64,000 nucleotides of DNA from Scandinavium sp002470465 (GTDB taxonomy: Bacteria; Pseudomonadota; Gammaproteobacteria; Enterobacterales; Enterobacteriaceae): NCBI RefSeq assembly GCF_040750395.1, contig NZ_JBFLVD010000025.1:124001-188000 (forward strand), written 5' to 3'. The stretch's first letter is position 1, and every line of letters begins with the position of its first letter. The position numbers and the translations under genes were made by a program. The notes under the pieces are model-generated. The model was not told where the DNA came from. It was given only the letters and a program-made list of their open reading frames with translations, and searched no databases. Positions 33,657-42,744 of the stretch are shown here, piece after piece.

Positions 33657-34235
33657 TTAAACAGCTTGCTCTATCTGTTCATCCAGCAGTTGTGGAGATA
33701 TATCGGCACCTTCGCCGGAAAGTTTACGTCTTTTTACTGCTCGCGATGGCGGCTGGCAAAGGCTGCACACAAAGCTCCCTACGGGCTGGTGAGCATGGGT
33801 GATGAAATTGCCGCCACAGCTGTTGCAGCCGCTGAGTTCCAGCATGCCGCTCTCCACAAAACGCACCAGGGTCCAGGCGCGGGTCAGGGCTAAAATTGGC
33901 CCATCTTCCTGCTGCGGGCACTGTTCGAGGTAGAGACGGTAGGCTTTAATTACGGCGTCGACGCCGTTGCACAAACCGGTTTTCAGCAAATACTGCCAGG
34001 CGTTACAGAACATGGAAGAGTGAATATTCTGCTCCCAGGTCATAAACCAGTCGGTTGAGAACGGCAGCATGCCTTTTGGCGGCGGGCTCCCGCGCAGCTC
34101 TTTATACAGCTTGATGAGGCGGCCGCGGCTTAACTGCGTTTCGCTTTCGAGCATCTGTAAACGCGCGCCAAGCGTGATCAGCTCCATTGCCAGTTGTATG
34201 TCGCGGGCTTCCTGAACAATGCTTTTTTCGCTCAT
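33657..34235 (-). CDS. flhC: Flagellar master regulator FlhC
   Basis: A 192-residue subunit of the FlhD4C2 activator of class 2 flagellar promoters. The zinc site uses Cys137, Cys140, Cys157 and Cys160 (CNSC...CSLC). It lies 2 nt after flhD, so translation is coupled. Length equals E. coli FlhC. Confidence 0.97.
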   Translation of the reverse strand: MSEKSIVQEARDIQLAMELITLGARLQMLESETQLSRGRLIKLYKELRGSPPPKGMLPFSTDWFMTWEQNIHSSMFCNAWQYLLKTGLCNGVDAVIKAYRLYLEQCPQQEDGPILALTRAWTLVRFVESGMLELSGCNSCGGNFITHAHQPVGSFVCSLCQPPSRAVKRRKLSGEGADISPQLLDEQIEQAV

Positions 34236-34237
34236 GA

Positions 34238-34588
34238 TCAGGCCCTTTTCTTCCGTGCAGAGCCGTCTGCCTGGCTGGCTTCTTTTAATAAGCGTGTCGA
34301 GAGCAGAATACCGGTATGAATTTGTTGCAGATCGTCAACCCGCGACTCCTGAGTGAGTCGGGTGATGGTTTGATGGCTATCAAAGCGGAATTGACAAACC
34401 AACTGGTTAGTCTCCGCAATCTTAACCATCTGAGGAAGCGTCAGTGCGCCGAGCGTGGTAGCCATCTCTTCGTTAATGCCGAGACGGAACATGGCAGAGG
34501 CTTTATCCTGACTAATCAAACGCTGTGCAAGTAATAAATAAGACAAATTAATGTCATAAATATGCTTTAGCAACTCGGATGTATGCAT
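34238..34588 (-). CDS. flhD: Flagellar master regulator FlhD
   Basis: A 116-residue helical dimer, partner of FlhC; the conserved Cys65 forms the intersubunit disulfide. The ATG at 34588 (MHTSELLKH) is preferred, with GGGATGGGA upstream; an in-frame ATG at 34597 would add MGK. It is first in the flhDC operon, behind a long regulatory leader. Confidence 0.96.
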   Translation of the reverse strand: MHTSELLKHIYDINLSYLLLAQRLISQDKASAMFRLGINEEMATTLGALTLPQMVKIAETNQLVCQFRFDSHQTITRLTQESRVDDLQQIHTGILLSTRLLKEASQADGSARKKRA

Positions 34589-35333
34589 TTTTCCCATCCC
34601 GAATAACCAACCATTATTTTATGCGGCAAGGCCGCACCCCGTGATGTCGCCGGGTAAAAAACCCGGTAAAGAAAGAAACGGCCAAAATGCATAGTTGACT
34701 TAGGCGCTGCAATTTTAAACAATTCTTACAATTGACTAAGATTTTTCCTAATTCGACGCAACTCTACTCGCCAGTAATGACACATACAACGTGGCTTTAC
34801 ATTAAATTTGAAAATTATGTGACGCACGTCACATAAATGAGCCATTTCATAACACCAAACCCATCAATTCCCATTGTCATTTGTGTAAAAAACGGTCAAA
34901 TGTCAATTCTTTTTATTCCAGATGAGTGAATAACGGTTAAGAACATGTTCTGTTGCTCTCTTTTTCAGCAACGAAAAATCCTTTCTCATGGGCAACGAAA
35001 AGATCACAAAATGAGCCATTCGCAATTTTGACCATGCCTATAAAAAACAGTAGGTTATCAGTTTATATATTCCTGATAATTACAAAGAGAAATCATTAGC
35101 ATTTTGTTAATCAATTTAAGGAATTGGTTACGAGTTTATTATTTGCCTGGCGAATTTTAGATAAGTGCGTAAAAAATCAATGAACCCCGCCGGAAGCAGT
35201 TATTCTTAATATAAGAATAATTAATGAATATCAGAGCAGCCTCACATTTCCGGGCAATGCCCCCTCTTGCGGAGCCGGTCTAAACAGGGTAAGAGAAATG
35301 AATGGGCGTTTTTCGCCACGTTAAGGAGGCACA
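34589..35333. promoter_or_regulatory. flhDC-uspC intergenic regulatory region
   Basis: A 745-nt gap without coding signals between divergent flhD and uspC. It is AT-rich, as expected for a promoter controlled by CRP, H-NS and other regulators. The only clear operator is the CRP site at 34818-34833; in E. coli the flhDC start lies about 71 nt from such a site, which here predicts a start near 34754 and a leader of roughly 165 nt. The word AATGAGCCATT occurs twice (34837 and 35011 areas). No IS element is present. The uspC side carries the ribosome site TAAGGAGG. Confidence 0.7.
34818..34833. promoter_or_regulatory. CRP site of the flhDC promoter
   Basis: TGTGACGCACGTCACA matches TGTGA-N6-TCACA exactly, and the symmetry continues through flanking TTA/TAA. 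It corresponds to the CRP activation site known upstream of E. coli flhDC. Confidence 0.9.
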
Positions 35334-35762
35334 ATGACCTACACGCATTTGTTAGTCGCCGTTGCACCGACACCGGAAAGTCATAAACTCGTGAGCAAAG
35401 CGGTGTCCATCGCCCGCCCCGTTAACGCCCGTATCAGCCTGATCACCTCCTCCACCGACCCGGAAATGTATAACCAGTTCGCGGCGCCAATGCTGGAGAA
35501 CCTGCGGGAACTAATGCAGGAGGAAACCCGACAGTTCCTCGACGAGTTGCAGGCCCGGGCCGATTACCCGATAGCTAACGCCACCATCGCCTGCGGCGAA
35601 TTAAGCGAACACATCAGGGATTTCTGCCTGAAGCAGCAGGTGGATTTGGTTATCTGCGGGAACCACAATAAAACGTTCTTTGCGCGGGCGACGTGCAGCG
35701 CCAAAACCGTCGCGGGCAACAGCGGTGTAGATGTTCTGCTGGTCTCGCTGGAAAATGAGTAA
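35334..35762 (+). CDS. uspC: Universal stress protein UspC
   Basis: A 142-residue Usp-fold protein matching UspC, which in E. coli is tied to stress resistance, motility and potassium signalling. The N-terminal strand YTHLLVAVAPTPES and the nucleotide-fold region DLVICGNHNKTF...STAKT-like SAKTVAGNSGVDVLLV are visible. The strong site TAAGGAGG lies 4 nt before the ATG. It is divergent from flhDC. Confidence 0.93.
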   Translation: MTYTHLLVAVAPTPESHKLVSKAVSIARPVNARISLITSSTDPEMYNQFAAPMLENLRELMQEETRQFLDELQARADYPIANATIACGELSEHIRDFCLKQQVDLVICGNHNKTFFARATCSAKTVAGNSGVDVLLVSLENE

Positions 35763-35778
35763 CGGCTTCATCAACGAT

Positions 35779-35867
35779 CGTGCCGGATGGCAGCTACGCC
35801 TGACATCAGCATGAGGCGCATATCTGACCACCAGGCCCGGCAAGCACAGCGTCACCGGGCGGCTATC
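35779..35867. repeat. REP-type repeat
   Basis: GC-rich inverted sequence (TGCCGGATGGC...GGCCCGGCAAGC...GTCACCGGGCGGC) between the convergent ends of uspC and otsA. It is of the same type as the other REP elements in the window. Confidence 0.65.
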
Positions 35868-35872
35868 ATTTA

Positions 35873-37297
35873 TTATGCAAGTTTAGGAAAGGCCGCGACT
35901 TTATTCTGCAAGTCACGCTCCGCCGTTCGCGGCTTTATCTGCTTTAGATCGTGAATAAAGCGCTCCTGCCAGTGGTTAATATCATTTTGCTTAATCACCT
36001 CCATCATCTCGGCATGGCGGGAAATCCTTTCCGTGAGCGGCATCGTTAATGCTCTGTCGAGTGCGGTCGCCACATCATCCCTGTCGTAAGGATTAACGAT
36101 AAGCGCGGAGGTCAATTCATTCGCCGCCCCGGCAAACTGCGACAAAACCAGCACGCCAGGGTTGGCAGGATCTTGTGCTGCCACATACTCTTTGGCCACC
36201 AGATTCATCCCGTCACGCAGCGGCGTCACCAGTCCCACGTCGGAGTAGCGAAACACCTTCATCAAAAGCTTGCGATCGAAATGCTGATTCAGGTAGTAAA
36301 GCGGCGTCCAGCCCAGCTGCCCGTACTTACCGTTGATCCGCCCGGCTGCCGTTTCCAGCTGATGACGAATATCCTGATAAGCCTGAACGTCGCCGCGCGA
36401 GGTTGGTGCAATCTGGGTGTAGCGAATATGCCCATGATGCTGTGGATACTTTTCCAGCAGCGCCTCATAGGCCTGAAAGCGCTCCGGCAGCCCTTTCGAA
36501 TAGTCCAGACGCTCCACCGAAAAGATGTTCTTCATGCTCTTGAGCTCCGCTTTAAGCTGTGCCAGCTTCGGCGGTAGCGGCCCCTGCGCCTGACGGATAA
36601 TCTCTTTCGGATCGATCCCTATCGGGTAGACTTCCGTGCTGAAAGTCTGTCCCCATGCGCTGTGGGTTTTACTGCCCCGGCTGGTCAGCCGCGTCAGCCC
36701 GGAGACGCCATCAAGAAATGCCAGACGATCGTTTTCGGTCTGGAAACCCAGCAGATCGTACTCACACATCTGCTCCAGCAGTTCCGCGTGCGTCGGCAGC
36801 GCATTGAACACCTCCGGCGTAGGAAACGGAATGTGCAGGAAAAAGCCAATGCGGTTGTTCACCCCACGTTTGCGCAGTTCGCTGGCAAACGGCAGCAGGT
36901 GATAATCGTGGATCCACAGAACATCGTCTTTTTTAATCAGCGGCAGAAGCTTATCGGCAAGCGTGGCGTTGACGCGAAGATACCCTTCCCATGCTTCGCG
37001 CTGGAAGTTCACTAAATCCAGACGGTAGTGGAAGGCAGGCCATAGTACGGCGTTGGAAAACTGGTTGTAGTAGAGGTCATGGTCCTGCTCGTTGAGGTTG
37101 AAGGACGCCCAGGTGATGTCGCCTCGCGTCACTTTCCTGAGCGGTTCATCTTCGTTGCCGGTTTCCCCACTCCAGCCAAACCATAATCCTCCTGTGGCCT
37201 TAAGTGCCCCCAGAATACCCACCGCCAGCCCACCGGCGCTGGCTTTCTTATCATCCGGCGGAGCAATACGATTAGATACGACGATCAGGCGACTCAT
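35873..37297 (-). CDS. otsA: Trehalose-6-phosphate synthase OtsA
   Basis: A 474-residue GT20 glycosyltransferase that makes trehalose-6-phosphate from UDP-glucose and glucose-6-phosphate. It begins MSRLIVVSNRIA and has the glycine loop ASAGGLAVGILGAL, the WIHDYHLL block, SVERLDYSKGLPERFQA and the donor-site region PLRDGMNLVAKEY. Length is identical to E. coli. It overlaps otsB by 26 nt; together they form the osmotic and stationary-phase trehalose pathway. Confidence 0.97.
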   Translation of the reverse strand: MSRLIVVSNRIAPPDDKKASAGGLAVGILGALKATGGLWFGWSGETGNEDEPLRKVTRGDITWASFNLNEQDHDLYYNQFSNAVLWPAFHYRLDLVNFQREAWEGYLRVNATLADKLLPLIKKDDVLWIHDYHLLPFASELRKRGVNNRIGFFLHIPFPTPEVFNALPTHAELLEQMCEYDLLGFQTENDRLAFLDGVSGLTRLTSRGSKTHSAWGQTFSTEVYPIGIDPKEIIRQAQGPLPPKLAQLKAELKSMKNIFSVERLDYSKGLPERFQAYEALLEKYPQHHGHIRYTQIAPTSRGDVQAYQDIRHQLETAAGRINGKYGQLGWTPLYYLNQHFDRKLLMKVFRYSDVGLVTPLRDGMNLVAKEYVAAQDPANPGVLVLSQFAGAANELTSALIVNPYDRDDVATALDRALTMPLTERISRHAEMMEVIKQNDINHWQERFIHDLKQIKPRTAERDLQNKVAAFPKLA

Positions 37298-38063
37298 AGC
37301 CTTCTCTCCTGTCAGTTAGCGCATGAAGTTGTGCGAGCTGCAACAGCCAGTGATGGGTGTCCGCCACGCTTGCCAGACGCCAGTGCGCCTGCGTCTTTCC
37401 CTGTCCAACCTTGACCGAGATACCGCCTGCTGCGTTTACGACCGCAAATCCGGCCTCATCGGTCAGGTCATCGCCGACAAACACCGGCAGACGGCCAAGG
37501 AACGGCGCTTCCTGCATAAAGGCCGACACGGCGGCACCTTTATTAATGCCCTCTGGTTTAATTTCCACCACACATTTACCTGGCTGGAGCGCCAGCCCAG
37601 GAAAGCGCTTTACGGCTTCCTGGGCCAGGCTCTCAATGGCCCGCTGGTGCTGCGGTGCCTGACGGTAGTGCAGCGCGAATGCCATGCCTTTGTTTTCTAC
37701 CTCGCAGCCCTCAAGCGGCGGCGCCTGCTCATTCAGCCAGTGGCGAAGCTCGGCGGCCAGCGTTGGCGGCAGCTCTACCCGGTGAAGCTGACCTTTGATA
37801 TCGCGGCGTTCAGCCCCGTGAACGCCCGCCAGCGGGAAACGATACGGTGCGGCAAGCGCGTCAAGCTCAGACATTGAGCGCCCTGAGATCAAAGCCAGCG
37901 CCCCCTGCTGCTGCTGCGCCAGCTGGTGCAGCGTTAAGCGGATGGGCTCGGGAAGGGTAACCTGATCGGGATGCGGTTTGATCTCCGCCAGCGTGCCATC
38001 CAGGTCAAAGAAAAAAGCGTAATTTCCGCGAACAACCGGCGGAACGGTTAACGGGTCAGTCAC
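37272..38063 (-). CDS. otsB: Trehalose-6-phosphate phosphatase OtsB
   Basis: A 263-residue HAD-superfamily phosphatase. The nucleophile/acid pair Asp20 and Asp22 lie in FFDLDGTLAEI, the Thr/Ser motif in ALISGRSM, and the acidic motif in FVGDDLTDEAGF. It removes phosphate from trehalose-6-phosphate. It is the first gene of otsBA. A poorly conserved 160-nt gap separates it from araH. Confidence 0.96.
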   Translation of the reverse strand: MTDPLTVPPVVRGNYAFFFDLDGTLAEIKPHPDQVTLPEPIRLTLHQLAQQQQGALALISGRSMSELDALAAPYRFPLAGVHGAERRDIKGQLHRVELPPTLAAELRHWLNEQAPPLEGCEVENKGMAFALHYRQAPQHQRAIESLAQEAVKRFPGLALQPGKCVVEIKPEGINKGAAVSAFMQEAPFLGRLPVFVGDDLTDEAGFAVVNAAGGISVKVGQGKTQAHWRLASVADTHHWLLQLAQLHALTDRREGYESPDRRI

Positions 38064-38166
38064 CCTGTCTACCTCCTCAGTACTGCTGTTTTCAATCAGA
38101 TGTTAATCAAACGTTAGCTGTGTAAGTATAGACAGTGTGACCGCCCTCGCCATTTTCAAACGAAAA

Positions 38167-38189
38167 CGCCGGGGGAATTAGCCCCGGCG
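38167..38189 (-). terminator. araFGH terminator
   Basis: Perfect 8-bp stem CGCCGGGG / CCCCGGCG with a 7-nt loop. The minus strand continues TTTTCGTTTG, ending the arabinose transport operon. Confidence 0.75.
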
Positions 38190-38224
38190 AAAGGTTAGGA
38201 TTAAACTTAAAAGTTGGGGTGAAA

Positions 38225-39208
38225 TCAGGCCGTACGCTTCGCTTTTTGCTTGTAGCGGTCGAAAATCACCGCCGCCAGCAAAATCAGACCACGCACCACA
38301 TATTGGGAAAAAGGCGAGATGTTCAGCAGGTTCATCGCATTTTCCACCGTTCCCAGGATCAGGATCCCCGCCACCACATACGAGATCTTGCCGATCCCGC
38401 CCTTAAGCGACACACCGCCCAGCACGCAGGCGGAAATGACGATCAGCTCATAACCCATCGAGGTCATCGGCTGACCGCTGGTCATGCGCGAAGCCAGGAT
38501 GATCCCCGCCGCCGCCGACACCAGTCCCGAAAGCACAAAGATGATGATTTTGGTGCGCACCACCGGCACACCCGCCAGACGCGCAGCTTCTTCATTTCCG
38601 CCTATGGCCAGCGTATTCCGGCCAAAAGTGGTTTTATTGAGCAGCAAACCGAACGCAGTCAGGCAAACGACGGTGAGCCAGATAGGCGCGGGAAGTCCGA
38701 ACCAGTTGGCGTATCCCAAAGTGAAGAAGCGCTCGTCCTCAATCCCGACCGCTTTACCATCGGAAATGATATACGCCAGACCACGCACGATTTGCATGGT
38801 GGCAAGCGTGGTGATCAGCGCATTAATTTTCAGGCGGGCGATGACAAACCCGTTAACCAGGCCGCTCAGTGCTCCCAGCAGCAGCCCGGCGAACACGCCC
38901 AGCCACAGGCTTTCTGAGAGATTAATCACTACCGCCGTCGTTACCCCGGCGCAGGCAATCACCGAAGCAACGGAAAGGTCAAAATCCCCCGACGCCAGGC
39001 AAAACAGCATGCCGCACGCCACCATGCCGGACATCGAAATAGCGAGCCCCAGCCCCTTCATGTTGACGAAGCTTGCAAAGTTCGGCACAAAAATCGCACA
39101 GGCGAGGAACAGCACGGCAAATACCACCAGCATGCCGTACTGATCCCAAATGCGCCCGACGCTAAACGCATTCCGGCGCGGGCCGGATGTCGTTACTGAA
39201 GACATCAT
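38225..39208 (-). CDS. araH: L-arabinose ABC permease AraH
   Basis: A 327-residue inner-membrane permease of the ribose/arabinose ABC family with about ten hydrophobic helices. It includes CLASGDFDLSVASVIACAGV, LKINALITTLATMQIVRGLAYI and the ATPase-contact loop IGGNEEAARLAGVPV. It matches E. coli AraH end to end. It is the last gene of araFGH, 10 nt after araG. Confidence 0.96.
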   Translation of the reverse strand: MMSSVTTSGPRRNAFSVGRIWDQYGMLVVFAVLFLACAIFVPNFASFVNMKGLGLAISMSGMVACGMLFCLASGDFDLSVASVIACAGVTTAVVINLSESLWLGVFAGLLLGALSGLVNGFVIARLKINALITTLATMQIVRGLAYIISDGKAVGIEDERFFTLGYANWFGLPAPIWLTVVCLTAFGLLLNKTTFGRNTLAIGGNEEAARLAGVPVVRTKIIIFVLSGLVSAAAGIILASRMTSGQPMTSMGYELIVISACVLGGVSLKGGIGKISYVVAGILILGTVENAMNLLNISPFSQYVVRGLILLAAVIFDRYKQKAKRTA

Positions 39209-39218
39209 TCACTCCTCA

Positions 39219-40733
39219 TCAGGCTACGGCCTGCGTGGTTTTAGGCATCGCCAGGCTCAGCGCCTGCTGTTCATTGGCACTCTCATGGAGCAGCTCACCG
39301 GCAATCTCACCTTCACGCATGACGATGATCCGGTCCGCCACGCCGAGCACCTCCGGTAGATCGCTTGAGGCAAATAGCACCGCTACGCCGGACGCCGCGA
39401 GCGCATAGATAACGTTGTAGATTTCATGTTTGGCCCCGACGTCAATGCCGCGCGTCGGCTCATCGAGCAGGATGACCTTCATCTCTTCAGACAGCCAGCG
39501 GCCAAGAATGGCTTTCTGCTGGTTGCCGCCGGAAAGATTCATGATGAGCTGCTCCACTCCCGGCGTTTTGATATTGAGCGATCGGATATGGTGTGCCGCG
39601 TTGTCCGCCTCCCAGGCGTTGTTGATCAGGCATCCGGCGCGAATGTGCCTGCGCCGGGCGCTGATGTTGATGTTGTCGCGCACCGAATGCACCGGAATAA
39701 TGCCATCCGCCTTACGGTCTTCCGGGCAGAGCATCATGCCGACCCGGATAGCCTCAGCGGGTTTGCGGATATCAACCGGCTTGCCGTCAATGCTCACCTG
39801 CCCTCCGGTTATTCGCGTTCCGCCGAACAGCCCTTTCATCAGCTCGCTTCGCCCGGCACCGACCAGGCCGAACAAACCAACAATTTCGCCGCTTTTCACT
39901 GACAGGCTGATGGGCTGGCGTACACCCGGTGCTTTAACATCGTCCAGCCGCAGCCTTTCGACGCCGTATTCACGCGGCTGCCAGCCGTAGATATCACCGA
40001 TTTCACGCCCCACCATCGCCTGCACCAGCAGGTCGTTATTGACCTGCGCCATGTCGTCAAACGTGCGAACGTAGCGCCCGTCTTTAAACACCGTAATGGC
40101 ATCGCTGAGGGCAAAAATCTCCTCCATGCGGTGCGAAACATAAATAATGACGCGCCCTTCGTTACGCAGTTCGCGGATAACGCGAAACAGGTTGTCGATT
40201 TCCCGCGCTGAGAGCGAACTGGTGGGTTCATCAAAGGCGATCACCTTGGCGTTGCGCGCCAGCGCCTTGGCAATTTCCACCATCTGCCACTGGCCAATGG
40301 AGAGATACTTCAGCGGGGTTTGCGGATCGATATCCAGCCCCAGATGTTCAAGCTGCAGTCCCGCTTCATAGTTAAGCAGCGAGCGATTAACGATCCCCCC
40401 CTTGTGCGGCATCTGCCCGAGGTAAATGTTTTCGGCTACCGTCATCTCCGGCACCAGATGCAGCTCCTGATAGATGATGGCCACCCCGGCATTCAGCGCG
40501 GCGGTCGTGTCGGTGAAGCTGACCTCTTGTCCTTTCAGCGCCAGCGTCCCGGCGCTGGGCGCGTAGTTACCGCTCAAAATCTTCAATAGCGTAGATTTTC
40601 CGGCACCGTTTTCCCCCATCAGCGCATGAACCTGCCCGGCATAGCAGTCAAAGCTGATGTCGGTCAGAGCCTTCACGCCCGGGAAGGTTTTGCTGATGCC
40701 GCGAAACGAGAGATAAGGCTGCGACTGTTGCAT
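39219..40733 (-). CDS. araG: L-arabinose ABC ATPase AraG
   Basis: A 504-residue protein with two tandem ABC domains. The N-terminal one has Walker A GENGAGKST and Walker B VIAFDEPTSSL. The C-terminal half has a degenerate Walker A (GLVGAGRSEL), signature LSGGNQQK and Walker B VILLDEPTRGIDVG, as usual in sugar importers of this class. The ATG at 40733 follows GGAG by 6 nt; the codon at 40751 has no such site. Confidence 0.96.
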   Translation of the reverse strand: MQQSQPYLSFRGISKTFPGVKALTDISFDCYAGQVHALMGENGAGKSTLLKILSGNYAPSAGTLALKGQEVSFTDTTAALNAGVAIIYQELHLVPEMTVAENIYLGQMPHKGGIVNRSLLNYEAGLQLEHLGLDIDPQTPLKYLSIGQWQMVEIAKALARNAKVIAFDEPTSSLSAREIDNLFRVIRELRNEGRVIIYVSHRMEEIFALSDAITVFKDGRYVRTFDDMAQVNNDLLVQAMVGREIGDIYGWQPREYGVERLRLDDVKAPGVRQPISLSVKSGEIVGLFGLVGAGRSELMKGLFGGTRITGGQVSIDGKPVDIRKPAEAIRVGMMLCPEDRKADGIIPVHSVRDNINISARRRHIRAGCLINNAWEADNAAHHIRSLNIKTPGVEQLIMNLSGGNQQKAILGRWLSEEMKVILLDEPTRGIDVGAKHEIYNVIYALAASGVAVLFASSDLPEVLGVADRIIVMREGEIAGELLHESANEQQALSLAMPKTTQAVA

Positions 40734-40776
40734 ATGCACTCCAGAGAACACGAATCCACTTCTGTATGGCTTCTTT

Positions 40777-40862
40777 TGTCGGGTGACGCTTCGCTTACCC
40801 GACCTACAAAGTCAAAAGATGGCGCTAATCCGTAGGCCCGGTAAGCGCCAGCGCCACCGGGC
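40777..40862. repeat. REP-type repeat between araF and araG
   Basis: Two inverted units: GTCGGGTGACGC...GCTTACCCGAC and TAGGCCCGGTAAGCG...CGCCACCGGGC. Placed inside an operon after araF, such elements commonly stabilise the upstream message, which suits the higher demand for binding protein. Confidence 0.75.
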
Positions 40863-40870
40863 AATTCAGA

Positions 40871-41851
40871 TCACAGTCCTTTCTTCGCCAGCTCTTCTTT
40901 AAAGTTGTCGCGGGTGATCAGCACCACGTCGGTCACTGCGGTAAACTTTGGCGGCTCTACCTTTTTCTGCACCCAGTTGTAGAGCATTTCGCTGGTTTTA
41001 TAGCCGTGCACGTCCGGGCTCGGCAGCAGGGAGCCGTAGAAGCCGGTCGCCTGCGCCTTAGAGAGTTCGTTCACCGCATCCACGCCGTTAATGCCGATGC
41101 CAATCACGTCTGCCGCCTTAAAGCCCTGGCCTTCCGTTGCGCGCACGCCGCCGAGCACGGTGTTGTCATTCATGCCGAGGACCAGCCAGTGCTTCACGCC
41201 AGGATGCTGCACCAGCAGCGAGTTGCCGGCGTCGAACGCGCCAGGGATATCGTTGGATTTCGTCGGGACCTTATAGATTTGCGCTTCAGGGAATCCGGCT
41301 TTTTTCAGCGCGTCCATTGAGCCGGTGGTGCGGCGACGTGCAGTGTCGAGCTCATCGGCGGTAATAGCCATCGCGCCGGTATCCTTCACGTCCCAGCCGC
41401 GTTTTTGCATCTCTTTATAGAGTTCATCCCCCTGACGCGCACCAATTTCGCTGGCCGCCATCATTACCAGCGGCACCGTCTCCATCGGCTTGCCTTTGGC
41501 GTTGACGAACTGATCGTCGACGGTAATGACCTTCATGTCATAGCTGCGCGCTTTGGCCACGATCGCGGGCCCCAGTTTCGGGTCCGGCGTACAAATCACA
41601 AACCCTTTCGCCCCGTTGGCCGCCAGGCTGTCGATGGCGTTCAGCGTTTTTTCACCGTCGGGTACGGCAATTTTAATCACCTCGAACCCTAAATCTTTCC
41701 CGGCCTTATCGGCGAAACGCCATTCGGTCTGGAACCAGGGCTCCTCCGGCTGCTTCACCAGAAAACCGAGCTTCATGTTTTCAGCGATAGCTGATTGTGA
41801 CATAACCGCTGCAAGGCCAATGGCCGCCAGCGCTTTAGTGAATTTGTGCAT
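40871..41851 (-). CDS. araF: L-arabinose periplasmic binding protein AraF
   Basis: A 326-residue periplasmic protein with a signal peptide cleaved at SAIA-ENMKLGF. The type I binding fold includes FVICTPDPKLGPAIV, MNDNTVLGGVRATEGQGF and SLLPSPDVHGY, matching E. coli AraF throughout. The ATG at 41851 has GGAG 7 nt upstream. It is first in araFGH. A CRP-like half-site (TCACA at 42005-42009) and an AraC-like word TTATCCATA (41985-41993) lie upstream, consistent with known control by CRP and AraC. Confidence 0.96.
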   Translation of the reverse strand: MHKFTKALAAIGLAAVMSQSAIAENMKLGFLVKQPEEPWFQTEWRFADKAGKDLGFEVIKIAVPDGEKTLNAIDSLAANGAKGFVICTPDPKLGPAIVAKARSYDMKVITVDDQFVNAKGKPMETVPLVMMAASEIGARQGDELYKEMQKRGWDVKDTGAMAITADELDTARRRTTGSMDALKKAGFPEAQIYKVPTKSNDIPGAFDAGNSLLVQHPGVKHWLVLGMNDNTVLGGVRATEGQGFKAADVIGIGINGVDAVNELSKAQATGFYGSLLPSPDVHGYKTSEMLYNWVQKKVEPPKFTAVTDVVLITRDNFKEELAKKGL

Positions 41852-42064
41852 GGTTAACTCCGGCTCTAATGTTCTTTTCCACAGGGAAATTGAGAACAGC
41901 ATTTTTTATTCAGCAGAAAAACAAGGCATTAGCGGCTTCGCCCGTCTGCGCATTTGTGCTGAACCATTAATAGCGGGAAATTAATTATCCATAGGAGAGC
42001 ACCATCACACCGCAGAATTACAGTTAACGCGTACATAAACTCAGCGAAAAATGACATAAATAAA

Positions 42065-42089
42065 GGGCGAATTGTCAGACAATTCGCCC
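42065..42089 (-). terminator. Orphan leftward terminator
   Basis: Perfect 11-bp stem GGGCGAATTGT / ACAATTCGCCC with a CAG loop, continued on the minus strand by TTTATTTATG. No recognised gene ends here on the minus strand, so it points to an unannotated leftward transcript starting between 42100 and about 42450. Confidence 0.6.
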
Positions 42090-42135
42090 AGGGGATAGCA
42101 GAATAATCTATATCAGCAGTCGTGAGATCCTTATC

Positions 42136-42228
42136 TTACCAGCGGTAATAAATATGTTCCGCATGTTCCCGAACGAAAGCTTCCTCTTCCGCCCCCCAGG
42201 CAGCCGCAGACAGATTGCGCAGAGAAGC
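42136..42228 (-). pseudogene. Possible broken small ORF or sRNA body
   Basis: Minus-strand frame without a start codon that ends at TAA 42136-42138. It reads as a protein-like C-terminus (AAAWGAEEEAFVREHAEHIY plus three more residues). Upstream the same strand has a second coding-like stretch (PVATQDKAGELL) in another frame; removing two bases in the run CTTCTCTG would join them. I do not recognise the family. It may be a decayed gene, or chance coding potential in a small RNA that ends at the 42065-42089 terminator. Confidence 0.25.
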
Positions 42229-42744
42229 TCACCCGCCTTATCCTGCGTAGCAACAGGACGACAGCTTGCTTCACGGGTTTCTTTTTAATATCAAATTTGG
42301 CCGCGGCTGGCCGTTAGCTATTTTAAACGGATATTGTTCTGCCGCATTCTCTGCAAACAGCCTGAGAACGTCATTAACGAAATACGATCAAAACATATCA
42401 TATTACGCTCATCTAAAATGACGAATGATAATCCGATCGTAATAATAAAACTAACAAAGCCATATAATGCTGTTAGATATAATGCCATTACCCGCTGTTT
42501 TTACGGATATTTTACTCGTTAATTACGAACTCATTAGCGCGTCATGTAACGAAGCGTAAATAATAACCTCCAGGCATTTTCTTATAATTATGGAGGGCGT
42601 ATTCTGAAACCGGTCAGCGCACCAAAAGCGTTGTGGCCCGTAAAAAGTATTAACGCTGAATATCGTCGGGTTGTGTGGACAGAAAAAGTGTGAACCTTAC
42701 GATTGCCGGCAGGTTTCGTAACTTCAGAAAATAAGGATATTGCT

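Larger units (their letters stand above)
41852..42744. other. araF-ftnB intergenic region
   Basis: An 893-nt gap. The first ~200 nt should hold the araFGH promoter. From 42065 to about 42330 there is a leftward terminator preceded by a coding-like but frame-broken stretch. From 42330 to 42600 the sequence is AT-rich with no open frame that I trust. At 42665-42744 lies the ftnB leader with its AAGGA site. See the separate entries for the terminator and remnant. Confidence 0.6.

Noticed and set aside
41985..42009. AraC and CRP operators of araF as firm features
   Set aside because: Only half-site matches (TTATCCATA, TCACA) are visible and spacing does not fit a full consensus. They are mentioned in the araF entry only.
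42334..42522. 62-codon plus-strand open frame in the araF-ftnB gap
   Set aside because: AT-rich sequence, no ribosome site, no protein-like pattern, and it starts in the middle of an uncharacterised gap.
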